DNA of 64,000 nucleotides from Fidelibacterota bacterium (GTDB lineage Bacteria; Fidelibacterota; Marinisomatia; SCGC-AAA003-L08; JACNLC01): assembly GCA_018657495.1 (NCBI GenBank), contig JABHXA010000002.1:193472-257471 (forward strand), given 5' to 3'. Positions 36,740-46,472 of this stretch are shown here, one piece after another. The position numbers were made by a program, and so were the translations under genes. Under the pieces are notes generated by a model. It saw only the letters and a list, made by a program, of their open reading frames with translations. It ran no database searches and was not told the DNA's origin. Within the stretch, counting starts at the first letter, position 1, and every line of letters begins with the position of its first letter.

Positions 36740-37813
36740 TTAAACCTCATCAAAAAATAAATGTCTCAAGCATTGGATTTTGCTCTCATAAGAGTGTGGA
36801 TATAGAAACCACATGCTTGCTGCAATAGATGACATTAGTGAATTACCATCTTGAGGTGTAAAACAGAATCCAGAGATTTCTGTACCATCGTTGCTGACAT
36901 GCAGAGATGGAATAGAAACGACTGTGTGATTAAGGATTCTTCCAAAGTGACCCTGATCCCGGCCAAATGAAAATACCTGGCAAGCATCTATCTTATCGGT
37001 TGTGGCTATTTTCATGTTACCATCTAATTTTGCTAAAACTTTTTGCAATGATGTTTGATTTTTTACACGGAGATGGAAATGAATTGTATGCATGTACTGT
37101 GTATTCATTTTCATTGCCGATGAGAAAAGATTCAATTTTTCGCCTATAGTTTCAAATAATAATGCTGCATCCCTGGCATGATGAGTTCCGTATTGTTGGT
37201 CACCATGTTTTCCAACCTGTGGTGATGGAATAAAGGAACCTGCCTGGCTTACATCATTTGCACGTCTAATCATTACAAACCGTCCATTGGCGAGATTACC
37301 TTTTTCTTCATTATCCAAAGTAAGTGTTTTAATAAGGGCGCATAAGTTATGAGTGTTACATGAGACAATATGTATAAACCTATCTTCCTTTGAAACCAAT
37401 GCATCATCATTTATACCACGAGCATACATTTTTCCAAATCCAAACTCACTGCCCTGGGCAATAAATCCATCTGTATTATGGAGGAAATTTTCATAGTAAT
37501 CAGTTTTATTTTTATGACCAATGCCGCTGGGTGTACAGTCAATAACAACTGAAGCGCGGTTAATTGCTTCTTTTGTCGTGAACTCCGGCTTGAGTCCAAG
37601 AGCGTTAAATCCATCAAAGCGATCTTCAAGTGTTGCCAGACGAGCCCCTCTTTTTAATAAGGCCTTAACTTTTGCCCTGTCGCTTGTAAGAGGTGTGTTT
37701 TTATGAAAGCTGACACCGTCAATTCCTAATTTATCTTTAAAATCACAGAGTAAACCGATTAATGGTTCACCAATAGTACCTGTTCCAACTACGTGGACGA
37801 TTTTGCGAGGCAT
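36740..37813 (-). CDS. Archaeal-type (type II) glyceraldehyde-3-phosphate dehydrogenase homologue
   Basis: A 357-residue NAD(P)-dependent dehydrogenase resembling archaeal GAPDH rather than the bacterial enzyme. The Rossmann start is VHVVGTGTIGEPL. The catalytic Cys lies in VSCNTHNLCALI (archaeal VSCNTTGLC), and other matching blocks are VMIRRANDVS, GTHHARDAA, QYMHTIHFHL and FSFGRDQGHFGR. Classical bacterial GAPDH has none of these. Differences in the active-site segment (THN for TTG) and extra length leave the substrate open: it could act on another phosphorylated or acyl-phosphate aldehyde. A good ribosome site (AAAGGTGA) precedes the ATG. It follows a GCS2-type ligase gene and precedes the metallo-hydrolase. 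Confidence 0.72.
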   Translation of the reverse strand: MPRKIVHVVGTGTIGEPLIGLLCDFKDKLGIDGVSFHKNTPLTSDRAKVKALLKRGARLATLEDRFDGFNALGLKPEFTTKEAINRASVVIDCTPSGIGHKNKTDYYENFLHNTDGFIAQGSEFGFGKMYARGINDDALVSKEDRFIHIVSCNTHNLCALIKTLTLDNEEKGNLANGRFVMIRRANDVSQAGSFIPSPQVGKHGDQQYGTHHARDAALLFETIGEKLNLFSSAMKMNTQYMHTIHFHLRVKNQTSLQKVLAKLDGNMKIATTDKIDACQVFSFGRDQGHFGRILNHTVVSIPSLHVSNDGTEISGFCFTPQDGNSLMSSIAASMWFLYPHSYESKIQCLRHLFFDEV

Positions 37814-37854
37814 GCTTTCACCTTTCTAAATATTTATGGTAATTTAAAATTAAT

Positions 37855-38976
37855 CTAATTGAATTGGACGTTATCCATCAAAAATTTCTGTAACCCGCTC
37901 ATACCGGCTGATTTATAAACCTGTTTCTGTTCAATAGCTTCACTCCCAATTTCTAATATTTCTTTTACAGTATCGATAACATCCATATTATTAAAATATT
38001 TAAGTGCAGGTTCTGCATAATCCACCATCCTCAAAATGAATTCCTCCATCGAAAGAATGTCCATAGACTTTGGATCCATTACTTTAACATCAAAACCAAA
38101 TCTTGATGCTTTCCAATAACAATCGTCTATATAATCCAGCCTAAAATCTTCTGCCAGGGTCCCATCTTTAAATTCAGACCAAGCACGATGAACCAGTGAT
38201 TGAGAAAGTGCAATTAATAATCGGGTTCTAATAAGGGAGCGCTGTATGTCAAACATCCTAAATTCGATGGTGCCAAAATCCATTGACGGTCTGATTTTCC
38301 ACCAAATTTGTCTTGGTTTTTCAATACTCCCCATATCGATAAAAGAATTTACCAAATCCTTATACTGGTCATAGGACTCAAAAGTTATGGGAACATTGGT
38401 TCTTGGGAAAGCGCCAAATTGAAAAGATCTGGAGGACAGCATGCCAGTTTTAACCCCCTCAAAAAAAGGAGAATTTGTACTAATTGCTAACAGTGGACCG
38501 ATCCATCTTCTCATTGCGTTTGTAATATGTATGGCTGATTCTGCATCTGGAACTGCCACATGTACATGAGTGGCAAAGGTGATATTTCTTTGTGCATAAT
38601 AGCCCATTTGATTGGCTACCCATTGATAACCAGGTGCAGAGACAAAATTTTGTTCTATGGGTTTTGCTGTTGGGTGAGTGCCACTAATTCCCATGCGGAA
38701 ATTATTTTGTTTACCAATATCCCTAATAATATTCCGAAGTCTCCTGATCTCACCCATAGCTTGCTCAACATCTTGACAAACAGGTGTATTTATCTCAACT
38801 TCTGTTTTTATTAATTCATAACTAAAGCGGTCATTGTCACTGGGATCAATTAAATCCATTATGACATCTACCTTATCAACTAAATCACCCGTCTTCGGAT
38901 TACAGAGCATATATTCTTCTTCTACCCCGATGGTGAAAGGATGCTTATGATTAAAAACTTTAGGAGATAATTTCAT
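37855..38976 (-). CDS. Carboxylate-amine ligase, glutamate-cysteine ligase type 2 (YbdK) family
   Basis: ATP-dependent ligase that activates a carboxylate (usually the gamma-carboxyl of glutamate) as an acyl phosphate and joins it to an amine. The N-terminal signature is FTIGVEEEYMLCNPKTG, with MGISGTHPTAKP and ITFATHVHVAVPD further on, and GTIEFRMFDIQRSL for the late active-site block. About 373 residues. The family includes GshA-type plant enzymes and YbdK, whose natural substrate is unclear, so true glutathione or gamma-glutamyl-cysteine synthesis is not shown; no glutathione synthase is nearby. The ATG at 38976 is chosen over a TTG nine bases upstream. It lies between the mutase gene and the GAPDH homologue. 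Confidence 0.85.
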   Translation of the reverse strand: MKLSPKVFNHKHPFTIGVEEEYMLCNPKTGDLVDKVDVIMDLIDPSDNDRFSYELIKTEVEINTPVCQDVEQAMGEIRRLRNIIRDIGKQNNFRMGISGTHPTAKPIEQNFVSAPGYQWVANQMGYYAQRNITFATHVHVAVPDAESAIHITNAMRRWIGPLLAISTNSPFFEGVKTGMLSSRSFQFGAFPRTNVPITFESYDQYKDLVNSFIDMGSIEKPRQIWWKIRPSMDFGTIEFRMFDIQRSLIRTRLLIALSQSLVHRAWSEFKDGTLAEDFRLDYIDDCYWKASRFGFDVKVMDPKSMDILSMEEFILRMVDYAEPALKYFNNMDVIDTVKEILEIGSEAIEQKQVYKSAGMSGLQKFLMDNVQFN

Positions 38977-38988
38977 TTTATTCAAGTA

Positions 38989-40638
38989 TTATATGACGCT
39001 TGTTTCGGTCCATTCGCCAAACACTGATTTCATGGCATCCACCATCTCTCCCAGAGTGGCATAGGCATTGGCGGCATCTATGAGAAGTGGCATAACATTC
39101 TGGTCACCTTTGCATGCATTAGATAATTTATCCAATGATATTTTTACTTTATCATTATCACGCGATTTTCTTAAAGCACGGGTTTTTGCCAATTGTTTTT
39201 CTTCGACATCAGCGCCAATTTCCAAAATCGGTATTTCGATTTTTTCATCCTTCTTAATGAATTCATTTACACCGACCATTATTCTTTGTTTACTATCGAG
39301 TAGTTTCTGGTATTCAGAGGCTGAATCAGCAATTTCTCTTTGTATATATCCTTGCTCAATAGCTGGAATAACACCGCCGAGATCTTCGATTTTTCTAAAA
39401 TAATCTCTGGCTCCTTCTTCAATTTTATCTGTGAGCTCTTCAATATACCAGGAACCACCTAAAGGATCAATTACATTAGCCGCCCCGGTCTCATAAGCGA
39501 TCAATTGCTGTGTCCTCAAGGCTATTTCCACCGCTTTTTCAGATGGCAAAGCAAGAGTTTCATCCATAGAATTTGTATGAAGGGACTGAGTACCGCCAAG
39601 GACTGCTGCCATCGCCTGGAATGCCGTTCTGGCAATATTGTTTTCAGGTTGCTGGGCGGTTAAAGAAAAACCTGCAGTCTGAGTATGGAATCGTAGTTTC
39701 CATGAATTTGGATCTTTCGCACCATATTTCTCTTTCATTGTAGTTGACCAGATCCGTCTCGCCGCACGATATTTTGCGATCTCTTCAAAGAAATCTAGAT
39801 GTGAATTAAAAAAGAAGGATAATCGTGGGGCAAATTTATCCACATCCAACCCCCTGGCAATTGCATGTTCAACATATGTGAACCCATCTGCGAGAGTAAA
39901 TGCCAGTTCCTGCACTGCTGTGGAACCAGCTTCACGGATATGATAACCACTTATTGAAATTGTATTGTATTTTGGCAAGTATTCTGTACAGTATTCAATC
40001 ATATCAGTAATGATTCTCATAGATTCTGCCGGAGGGAATATCCATTCTTTCTGGGCAATATATTCCTTGAGGATATCGTTTTGAAGTGTCCCTCTTAAGG
40101 CAGAAATATCCACACCCTGCTTCTGAGCGACAGCAATGTAAAATGCAAGTAAGATTACTGATGGTCCATTAATAGTCTGGGAGACACTGACTTTTTCCAG
40201 AGGAATACCTTCAAACAAGTCTTCCATATCTTTCAGGGAACTCACTGCCACACCGCATTTACCAACTTCACCGTCTGATAATTCATGATCACAATCATAT
40301 CCCATTAAAGTGGGCATATCATATGCAACTGATAATCCTGTTTGCCCCTGACTCAATAGAAATTTGAATCGTTGATTTGTTTCCTGGGGAGTCCCAAAAC
40401 CGGCAAACTGTCTCATTGTCCATAATCTGCCACGATACATATTCGGGTGGACCCCGCGGGTATATGGGTATTGACCGGGAAATCCCCATTTATCCATATA
40501 ATCATCATCTGGATGATCTGGAAGGTATAAGCGATCTACCGATTCACCTGATGCAGTTTGAAAGTTATAATCCCTTTGATTTTTACTTTCAACTTCTTCC
40601 TGCCATTTTTTCCATGATTTTTCGAAACTACCGCTCAT
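38989..40638 (-). CDS. Methylmalonyl-CoA mutase large subunit (catalytic domain only)
   Basis: Adenosylcobalamin-dependent isomerase of the propionate pathway, interconverting methylmalonyl-CoA and succinyl-CoA. The 549-residue protein contains the substrate-binding TIM barrel: [51 protein letters not shown], and the CoA-related [19 protein letters not shown]. It lacks the C-terminal B12-binding domain (no DxHxxG), so a separate small subunit must be encoded elsewhere. Related mutases (isobutyryl- and ethylmalonyl-CoA) share this layout; [10 protein letters not shown] with the Tyr-containing [11 protein letters not shown] favours methylmalonyl-CoA. It overlaps dxs by four bases. The cobalamin-uptake locus at 49.4-52.9 kb would supply the cofactor. 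Confidence 0.87.
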   Translation of the reverse strand: MSGSFEKSWKKWQEEVESKNQRDYNFQTASGESVDRLYLPDHPDDDYMDKWGFPGQYPYTRGVHPNMYRGRLWTMRQFAGFGTPQETNQRFKFLLSQGQTGLSVAYDMPTLMGYDCDHELSDGEVGKCGVAVSSLKDMEDLFEGIPLEKVSVSQTINGPSVILLAFYIAVAQKQGVDISALRGTLQNDILKEYIAQKEWIFPPAESMRIITDMIEYCTEYLPKYNTISISGYHIREAGSTAVQELAFTLADGFTYVEHAIARGLDVDKFAPRLSFFFNSHLDFFEEIAKYRAARRIWSTTMKEKYGAKDPNSWKLRFHTQTAGFSLTAQQPENNIARTAFQAMAAVLGGTQSLHTNSMDETLALPSEKAVEIALRTQQLIAYETGAANVIDPLGGSWYIEELTDKIEEGARDYFRKIEDLGGVIPAIEQGYIQREIADSASEYQKLLDSKQRIMVGVNEFIKKDEKIEIPILEIGADVEEKQLAKTRALRKSRDNDKVKISLDKLSNACKGDQNVMPLLIDAANAYATLGEMVDAMKSVFGEWTETSVI

Positions 40639-42509
40639 GACTTACCTATTATTTTTTGAATTGCAGATAGAATACCATCTACACTCAAATTTAATGAATT
40701 GAGTTGATCCTGCCTGGAGCTTTGTTCAATATATTCGTCCGGTATTCCAAAGGATTTGATGTCTAATTTGGATTCAACATCACTGAAATATTCTAGTACA
40801 CTTGATCCAAATCCGCCCTTTTTCACACCTTCCTCTATGGTAATAATATGAGAATGATTTTCATTAATTGAATCCAAATATTCGGTATCAAGAGGTTTTA
40901 TAAATCTTGCATTCACAACCGTTACTGAAATATTGAATTTATCTTTTATCGCAGATACAGCATCCATGCCAACCTGTACCATACTCCCTACTGCGAGAAT
41001 AACAATTTTGCTGCCAGAACTAATTTCTTTCCATTTACCGATTTCCAGCAATTCGGGTTTTCTTTTTTTATCAAATCGATGACTTGTTGCTTTTGGGTAT
41101 CGAATCGCAAATGGTTTTTCAAGCTGGGTTGCAGTATATAATAAATCGTAAAAATCATCACCATCCATTGGGGCAGAAACAATCAGCCCTGGTAGCGTCC
41201 GCAATAGAGCGATATCAAATACACCGTGGTGAGTTGGTCCATCTGGACCAACTAATCCAGAGCGGTCCATGCAAAATATTACTGGTAATTCCTGGAGCAG
41301 GACATCATGAAATATATTATCAAAAGCTCTTTGCATAAATGTTGAATAGAAGGCGACGACTGGTAAAAATCCCTGAGTGGCAAGACCGCTGGCATAAGAA
41401 ACAGCATGGCCTTCGGCAATCCCAACATCAATATATCTATCGGGAAATTCATCGGTAAACTGCTTCATTCCTGTCCCAATTGCCATGGCCGCAGTGATAC
41501 AGGATATTTTTTTATTAGTCTTGGCAAGTTGTCTGATACAGTGTCCAAATAATTTGGAATAATCGGGGGTTGGATCCTTGACCTTTTTTGTATTTTTCCC
41601 TGGCAGACTATAATATTTTATGGAGTCAATTTCTGCAAGTTCGGAACCCTTTCCTTTTTTTGTATAAACATGCACAAGTGTTGGATTTGGGAAATCTTTA
41701 ACTGAGTTAAAAGTTTGAATAAGCAATTCTAAATTGTGTCCGTCAACAGGACCAACATATCGAAGTCCAAATTCTTCAAATAAAACACCGGGTGTAAGAA
41801 ATCCCTTAATGCCTTCTTCAGTTTTCCTTAGAAATGTTCTTAAGAATTTTGATGGAAGTGATGGGATCTTTCCGGTAACGGACCAAATATCATCTCTGAT
41901 TTTATTATAGGTTGGATTGGTTACAACGCGGGTTAGATATCTTGAAAGTGCACCAACACTTTTTGAAATTGATAGCGAGTTATCATTTAAAACAACCGTG
42001 AGTTGTGTTCTATTATAGCCTAGATTGTTCAGTCCTTCAAATGACAGACCACCTGTCATGGCACCATCACCAACAATTGCAAGGACTTTTTCATTTGAAT
42101 TTCTCTTGTCTCTTCCATGGGCAATCCCCAAAGCTGAAGAGATAGCAGTGCTTGCATGACCGGCACCGATAGCGTCATGATCACTTTCGCTTCTTTTTAG
42201 AAAACCGCTGATGCCGTCTTTTTGTCTGAGTGTATGGAATGCATCTCTTCGCCCCGTAATTATTTTGTGGGCATATGCCTGGTGGCCAACATCCCATACG
42301 AATTTATCCGTTGGTGTATTATAGACATAATGAAGTGCCACAGATAAATCTACCACTCCAAGCGGGGAGCTGTAATGTCCGCCGACATCTTCAACAGTGG
42401 ATCGTATAAAATGACTCAGTTCTGTACAATAATTATTTAATTCCCTAATACTGAGTTTTTTTAAGTCATCCGGACCATTAATTTTATTTAAATAAATATA
42501 GTCTATCAC
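40635..42509 (-). CDS. dxs: 1-deoxy-D-xylulose-5-phosphate synthase
   Basis: Thiamine-diphosphate enzyme, first step of the MEP isoprenoid pathway, also feeding thiamine. 624 residues of standard length. The TPP motif is [19 protein letters not shown], the N-terminal [18 protein letters not shown] is present, and the transketolase-like pyrimidine domain has [20 protein letters not shown] and the PIAEGHA-type [14 protein letters not shown]. It overlaps pdxT and the mutase gene by four bases each. ispH of the same pathway lies three genes upstream. Confidence 0.96.
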   Translation of the reverse strand: MIDYIYLNKINGPDDLKKLSIRELNNYCTELSHFIRSTVEDVGGHYSSPLGVVDLSVALHYVYNTPTDKFVWDVGHQAYAHKIITGRRDAFHTLRQKDGISGFLKRSESDHDAIGAGHASTAISSALGIAHGRDKRNSNEKVLAIVGDGAMTGGLSFEGLNNLGYNRTQLTVVLNDNSLSISKSVGALSRYLTRVVTNPTYNKIRDDIWSVTGKIPSLPSKFLRTFLRKTEEGIKGFLTPGVLFEEFGLRYVGPVDGHNLELLIQTFNSVKDFPNPTLVHVYTKKGKGSELAEIDSIKYYSLPGKNTKKVKDPTPDYSKLFGHCIRQLAKTNKKISCITAAMAIGTGMKQFTDEFPDRYIDVGIAEGHAVSYASGLATQGFLPVVAFYSTFMQRAFDNIFHDVLLQELPVIFCMDRSGLVGPDGPTHHGVFDIALLRTLPGLIVSAPMDGDDFYDLLYTATQLEKPFAIRYPKATSHRFDKKRKPELLEIGKWKEISSGSKIVILAVGSMVQVGMDAVSAIKDKFNISVTVVNARFIKPLDTEYLDSINENHSHIITIEEGVKKGGFGSSVLEYFSDVESKLDIKSFGIPDEYIEQSSRQDQLNSLNLSVDGILSAIQKIIGKS

Positions 42510-43069
42510 TTTATCATTCCCATAAATAATTTATGAATGCGATTATCATCGCCAATTTCGGGATGGAAGGAAGCCATTAAATGTCTACCATCTGATAGCA
42601 AAACAGCAGAATCGCCATATTCAGCAAATGATTCTACTCCATGTCCCATTCGACTAACCTTCGGGGCTCGTATAAAAGTGGCATTAAATGGATTGTCATT
42701 GTCAAAATTTAAATTAACTTCGGCCTCAAATGAATGCACCTGTCTTCCCCAGGAATTTCGATCCACTTCAATATCAATTACGGATAGCGACCTATTTAAT
42801 TTATCAGAGCTTCGACATGACGAGATTATCATTCCTGCACAAGTCCCCATAATTGATTTTTTATTGGCAAATTCTATAAGCGAATCAAAAAAATTATTTT
42901 TCATAATTTGCTTCATCAATGTCGTTGATTCACCGCCAGGAATGATTAAAGCATCACAATGATCAAGTTGTTTAGGATACCTGATGAGTTCAGATTTAAT
43001 CTGCAAAGATTCCAGCGAAAGTTGATGCAAATGAAAACCACCCTGGAGCGCGAGAATCCCAATAATCAA
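42506..43069 (-). CDS. pdxT: Pyridoxal 5'-phosphate synthase glutaminase subunit
   Basis: Class I glutamine amidotransferase that feeds ammonia to PdxS in the DXP-independent PLP pathway. Visible motifs are ILALQGGFHLH at the N-terminus, IPGGESTTLMKQ, the nucleophile Cys in IMGTCAGMIIS, and the His-Glu pair in ASFHPEIGDD. The start is the TTG at 43069, which falls one base after the pdxS stop with AGGAGAG upstream; this gives 187 residues. An ORF start further upstream would run into pdxS. Paired with pdxS as usual. Confidence 0.93.
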   Translation of the reverse strand: MIIGILALQGGFHLHQLSLESLQIKSELIRYPKQLDHCDALIIPGGESTTLMKQIMKNNFFDSLIEFANKKSIMGTCAGMIISSCRSSDKLNRSLSVIDIEVDRNSWGRQVHSFEAEVNLNFDNDNPFNATFIRAPKVSRMGHGVESFAEYGDSAVLLSDGRHLMASFHPEIGDDNRIHKLFMGMIK

Positions 43070-43070
43070 T

Positions 43071-43952
43071 TTACCAGCCTCTCTCCTGCATTCTCTGGTC
43101 AGCTGGAATCTCACTCATTTCAAGACCTTTCATAGCAGTGCCCAGCTTTTCAGAAGCAATAGCAAGCTTATCGGGATCATCAAAATAGGTTGTGGCATCA
43201 ACGATAGATTTTGCCCTTGTCTCAGGATCTTCAGATTTAAATATTCCTGATCCGACAAATACTGACTCCGCTCCTAATTGCATCATTAGAGATGCATCTG
43301 CAGGAGTTGCAATACCTCCAGCACTGAAATTCGGAACGGGTAATTTTCCATCACCTGCTATTTGTTTTATTAAATCAAAGGGAGCACCTAAGTTTTTTGC
43401 TTCTGCCATTAACTGATGATCATCAAGAGTTGTCAGCTTTTTCATATCATTAACCAATGTTCTCATATGACGAACAGCTTCGACAATATTACCGGACCCT
43501 GGTTCACCTTTAGTCCTAATCATTGCAGCACCCTCACCAATTCTCCTAAGCGCTTCTCCCAGGTTCCTGGCACCACAAACAAATGGTACTTTGAATTCAT
43601 GCTTCCATATGTGGTTATATTCATCCGCAGGTGTTAGAACTTCACTTTCGTCGATAAAATCAACTTCTAAAGATTCAAGTATTTGCGCTTCGGCAAAATG
43701 ACCAATCCTGCACTTTGCCATTACAGGTATGCTTACACATTTCTGTATTTCTTTTATCATTCCAGGGTTGGACATTCGGGCAATGCCGCCATCCTTACGA
43801 ATATCAGCTGGAATTCTCTCAAGTGCCATAACAGCAACAGCTCCAGCATTTTCAGCGATTTTAGCCTGTTCAGGATTTGTGACATCCATAATCACCCCAC
43901 CCTTCAGCATTTCAGCCAAACCGATTTTAACTTGTAAAGTACCTTTTTTCAT
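43071..43952 (-). CDS. pdxS: Pyridoxal 5'-phosphate synthase, synthase subunit
   Basis: Lyase that makes PLP from ribose 5-phosphate, glyceraldehyde 3-phosphate and ammonia. 293 residues, (beta/alpha)8 barrel. Motifs are [56 protein letters not shown] and the phosphate-binding [14 protein letters not shown] with [13 protein letters not shown]. It forms a dodecamer with PdxT, encoded next. It overlaps ispH by four bases. Confidence 0.97.
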   Translation of the reverse strand: MKKGTLQVKIGLAEMLKGGVIMDVTNPEQAKIAENAGAVAVMALERIPADIRKDGGIARMSNPGMIKEIQKCVSIPVMAKCRIGHFAEAQILESLEVDFIDESEVLTPADEYNHIWKHEFKVPFVCGARNLGEALRRIGEGAAMIRTKGEPGSGNIVEAVRHMRTLVNDMKKLTTLDDHQLMAEAKNLGAPFDLIKQIAGDGKLPVPNFSAGGIATPADASLMMQLGAESVFVGSGIFKSEDPETRAKSIVDATTYFDDPDKLAIASEKLGTAMKGLEMSEIPADQRMQERGW

Positions 43953-44791
43953 TTTGTGTCCTTCAAAGTTGATAGTTTATTTTTGACATCTTCGATAATA
44001 TAATCCGGTGTAGAAGCCCCTGCAGAGATTCCCACAGTGCGAGCATTGTTAAACCATTTTATATCAACATCATCCAGGGTAGTTACCTGGTATGATCTGG
44101 GATTAATTTCAAGTGAAAGTTGTGTGAGCCTTTTCGAATTTGCGCTGGTAAATGAACCAATAATTAACATGACATCACATTCTTTTGCCAGTTGGCGGAT
44201 TTGCTCCTGATTTCTTTTTGTTGGGAAACAGATTGTATTTACAAAATGTAGATCAAATACTTTTGTCATTAGAATATTGATTATTTCCTGCACATTATCA
44301 ATGATTTGGGTAGATTGACAAACAATGCCAGCCCGTTTCATTTTTTTTAATTCTTTTGCTTCAGTTGGATTTGCCACTACGATGGCATTATCAACCTGGC
44401 TGGCAATGCCAATAACCTCATCATGCCCATGATCTCCAACAATAATAATCTGTCTGCCATCAATGGAAAGTTTTTTTACTTCACTATGAATTTCATGCAC
44501 CAATGGACAAGTAGCATCTATAATTTTCAATCCTGCTGAATTTGCCTTTTCCCATGTCGAGCCAACTGTTCCATGAGCCCTGAACAATACTGGACTATCA
44601 CTTGGTATTTCGTCGACTTCTTCAACTACTTTTGCTCCTGCTCGAGCTAAATCAGCAACGACTTTTTCATTATGGACAATATCACCAAGCATATATACTT
44701 CGCCATGTTGATTTATGGTATCGAACGCAGTATTCACGGCATCCCTGACCCCAAAACAATATCCAGCATCTTTGGCGACGATTATTCTCAA
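43949..44791 (-). CDS. ispH: 4-hydroxy-3-methylbut-2-enyl diphosphate reductase
   Basis: Iron-sulfur enzyme of the last MEP-pathway step, producing IPP and DMAPP. 280 residues. The three cluster cysteines lie in [11 protein letters not shown] (N-terminal), [11 protein letters not shown] (centre) and [14 protein letters not shown], with substrate His residues in [11 protein letters not shown] and VLFRAHG. The C-terminal half has [11 protein letters not shown]. Together with dxs it supplies isoprenoid precursors. It follows dcd by one base and overlaps pdxS. Confidence 0.95.
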   Translation of the reverse strand: MRIIVAKDAGYCFGVRDAVNTAFDTINQHGEVYMLGDIVHNEKVVADLARAGAKVVEEVDEIPSDSPVLFRAHGTVGSTWEKANSAGLKIIDATCPLVHEIHSEVKKLSIDGRQIIIVGDHGHDEVIGIASQVDNAIVVANPTEAKELKKMKRAGIVCQSTQIIDNVQEIINILMTKVFDLHFVNTICFPTKRNQEQIRQLAKECDVMLIIGSFTSANSKRLTQLSLEINPRSYQVTTLDDVDIKWFNNARTVGISAGASTPDYIIEDVKNKLSTLKDTK

Positions 44792-44792
44792 T

Positions 44793-45356
44793 TTATTTCT
44801 TTTTCATCCTGGGAAGAGTTATACCATTTTGCTTCTGATACTTCCCTGCTTTATCTAAATAGGATGTTCTGCATTCTTCATCACTTTCAAAAAATATAAC
44901 CTGGCACAATCCTTCATTAGAATATATTTTTGCAGGCAGGGGTGTGGTATTTGAAATTTCAAGAGTAACAAATCCTTCCCATTCCGGCTCAAAAGGAGTG
45001 ACATTTACTATTATCCCACATCTGGCATATGTCGATTTCCCCACACATAAAGTGATTACATTCCTCGGGATTCTAAAATATTCTATACTTCTTGCAAGGG
45101 CGAAACTATTTGGAGGGATTATGCAGACATCACCTGAAAATTTCACAAATGAAGCGTCATCAAAATTCTTTGGGTCAACAATTCTATTATTTACATTGGT
45201 GAATATTTTATATTCATCCGCCACTCTTAGATCGTAGCCGTAGGATGACAATCCATAAGAAATTTTGCCACTTCTAATCTGCTCAGATTCAAATGGTTCA
45301 ATCATTTTATGATTCCTGGCCATCTTCTCAATCCAGTAATCGCTTTTAACTGACAT
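44793..45356 (-). CDS. dcd: dCTP deaminase
   Basis: Converts dCTP to dUTP for thymidylate synthesis. 187 residues, with conserved [14 protein letters not shown] near the N-terminus, [34 protein letters not shown] and [16 protein letters not shown], where the Glu is catalytic. Three tandem ATGs begin the ORF; the third (45356) is chosen because GGAG lies six bases before it. It overlaps nrnA by about 10 bases. Confidence 0.94.
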   Translation of the reverse strand: MSVKSDYWIEKMARNHKMIEPFESEQIRSGKISYGLSSYGYDLRVADEYKIFTNVNNRIVDPKNFDDASFVKFSGDVCIIPPNSFALARSIEYFRIPRNVITLCVGKSTYARCGIIVNVTPFEPEWEGFVTLEISNTTPLPAKIYSNEGLCQVIFFESDEECRTSYLDKAGKYQKQNGITLPRMKKK

Positions 45357-46365
45357 CATCATCTCCGCGAATTTTTTTATTTATCAATGTTAATATTGTT
45401 TTCTCTGCGTCAGTAACTGACTGATTTAAAATGTTTGCTCCAGCAGCCAGAGGATGTCCACCGCCATTCAGTTTTTCGGCAACATCATTTATAATGTATT
45501 TGCCTTTTGAACGGAAGTTAATTCTGAAATTATTTTCTGATTCCTCAAGTATCATACAGGAAATTTCAACGCCTCTGATAGATCTGCAGAAATCGGTAAA
45601 CCCTTCAATATCCTCATGAGTAGCTCTGCATTGCTCAAGATCAAATAAGGTAATTATAAAAAGTACAAATTCACCATTGTTGTAAAAATTAATATTTTCA
45701 ATTACCCTACCCAGCAATCGAACTTGCTCAAGCGATCTATTCTCATAAATATGCTTATGAATATCATAAGGTATAATCCCTGAGATGATGAGATCGGAGG
45801 CCATCTGATGAGCTTCCTCATTGGTATTATAATACTTGAAGGAACCAGTATCAGTAACAAGTGCAGCATATAGTGCGGTGGCAATCGGAATAGTCAATTT
45901 GCTTTCACTATCCAGTGATCGCAAGTATTTCCAAATGATTGATCCTGTAGATGGCTCATGGAGATTAACCATTGTGTAAGTATAAGAATTACCTTTCCTG
46001 ACTGGATGATGATCGATACATATAGTCCTCGTATTTTCGAATACAATTTCTTTCATATTTCCAATGCGGTTGGCATCGCCAATGTCAAGAAGTATCGTAA
46101 TGTCAGCAGATTTAATCCAGTCATCCATATCAGGTGAATACTTTTCAGTATGACCTTCTAAGTCAAGGAAATTATACATATCCCGCATACCGGAAGTATT
46201 GATAATTCTACATTCTTTTCCTATAGACCTCAAGTGATGATATAAGGCTATTTCGGATCCCAAACCATCGCAGTCAGGATTAATATGTGTGGTCAGGAGA
46301 ATTGGTCCTGCTGATGAAATCAATTGCTGAAGATCACTAAAATTAATATTATTCATATCTCTCAT
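45346..46365 (-). CDS. nrnA: DHH-family phosphoesterase, NrnA-like (nanoRNase / pAp phosphatase)
   Basis: DHH/DHHA1 phosphoesterase of 339 residues. NrnA proteins degrade very short RNAs and dephosphorylate pAp. Motifs are [18 protein letters not shown] (motif I), [13 protein letters not shown] (motif II) and the name-giving [10 protein letters not shown], with [14 protein letters not shown] (motif IV). The DHHA1 C-terminus carries [13 protein letters not shown] for substrate binding. Two ATGs nine bases apart (46365 and 46356) are possible starts. It is the first gene of the long minus-strand array. A promoter candidate lies upstream. Confidence 0.92.
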   Translation of the reverse strand: MRDMNNINFSDLQQLISSAGPILLTTHINPDCDGLGSEIALYHHLRSIGKECRIINTSGMRDMYNFLDLEGHTEKYSPDMDDWIKSADITILLDIGDANRIGNMKEIVFENTRTICIDHHPVRKGNSYTYTMVNLHEPSTGSIIWKYLRSLDSESKLTIPIATALYAALVTDTGSFKYYNTNEEAHQMASDLIISGIIPYDIHKHIYENRSLEQVRLLGRVIENINFYNNGEFVLFIITLFDLEQCRATHEDIEGFTDFCRSIRGVEISCMILEESENNFRINFRSKGKYIINDVAEKLNGGGHPLAAGANILNQSVTDAEKTILTLINKKIRGDDDVS

Positions 46366-46394
46366 AAATTAACATAAAATTTACCTTATTTATT

Positions 46395-46423
46395 AAGATA
46401 TAAACAATTACATCCAGTCTCAA
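46395..46423 (-). promoter_or_regulatory. Candidate sigma-70-like promoter upstream of nrnA
   Basis: On the minus strand TTGAGA (46418-46423) and TATCTT (46395-46400) are separated by exactly 17 bases, about 30 bases before the nrnA start codon. It is the only region with room for a promoter before the 21-gene array. AT-rich sequence produces such matches by chance, so confidence is low. Confidence 0.35.
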
Positions 46424-46472
46424 TAAATAGAATTCCCATTAGGTTATACTTAGCCTAATCCAAAAAAATGGC

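Noticed and set aside
46440-46465. Inverted repeat ATTAGG / CCTAAT between the orphan ATPase and nrnA as a terminator
   Set aside because: Only six base pairs and no following U-tract on either strand.
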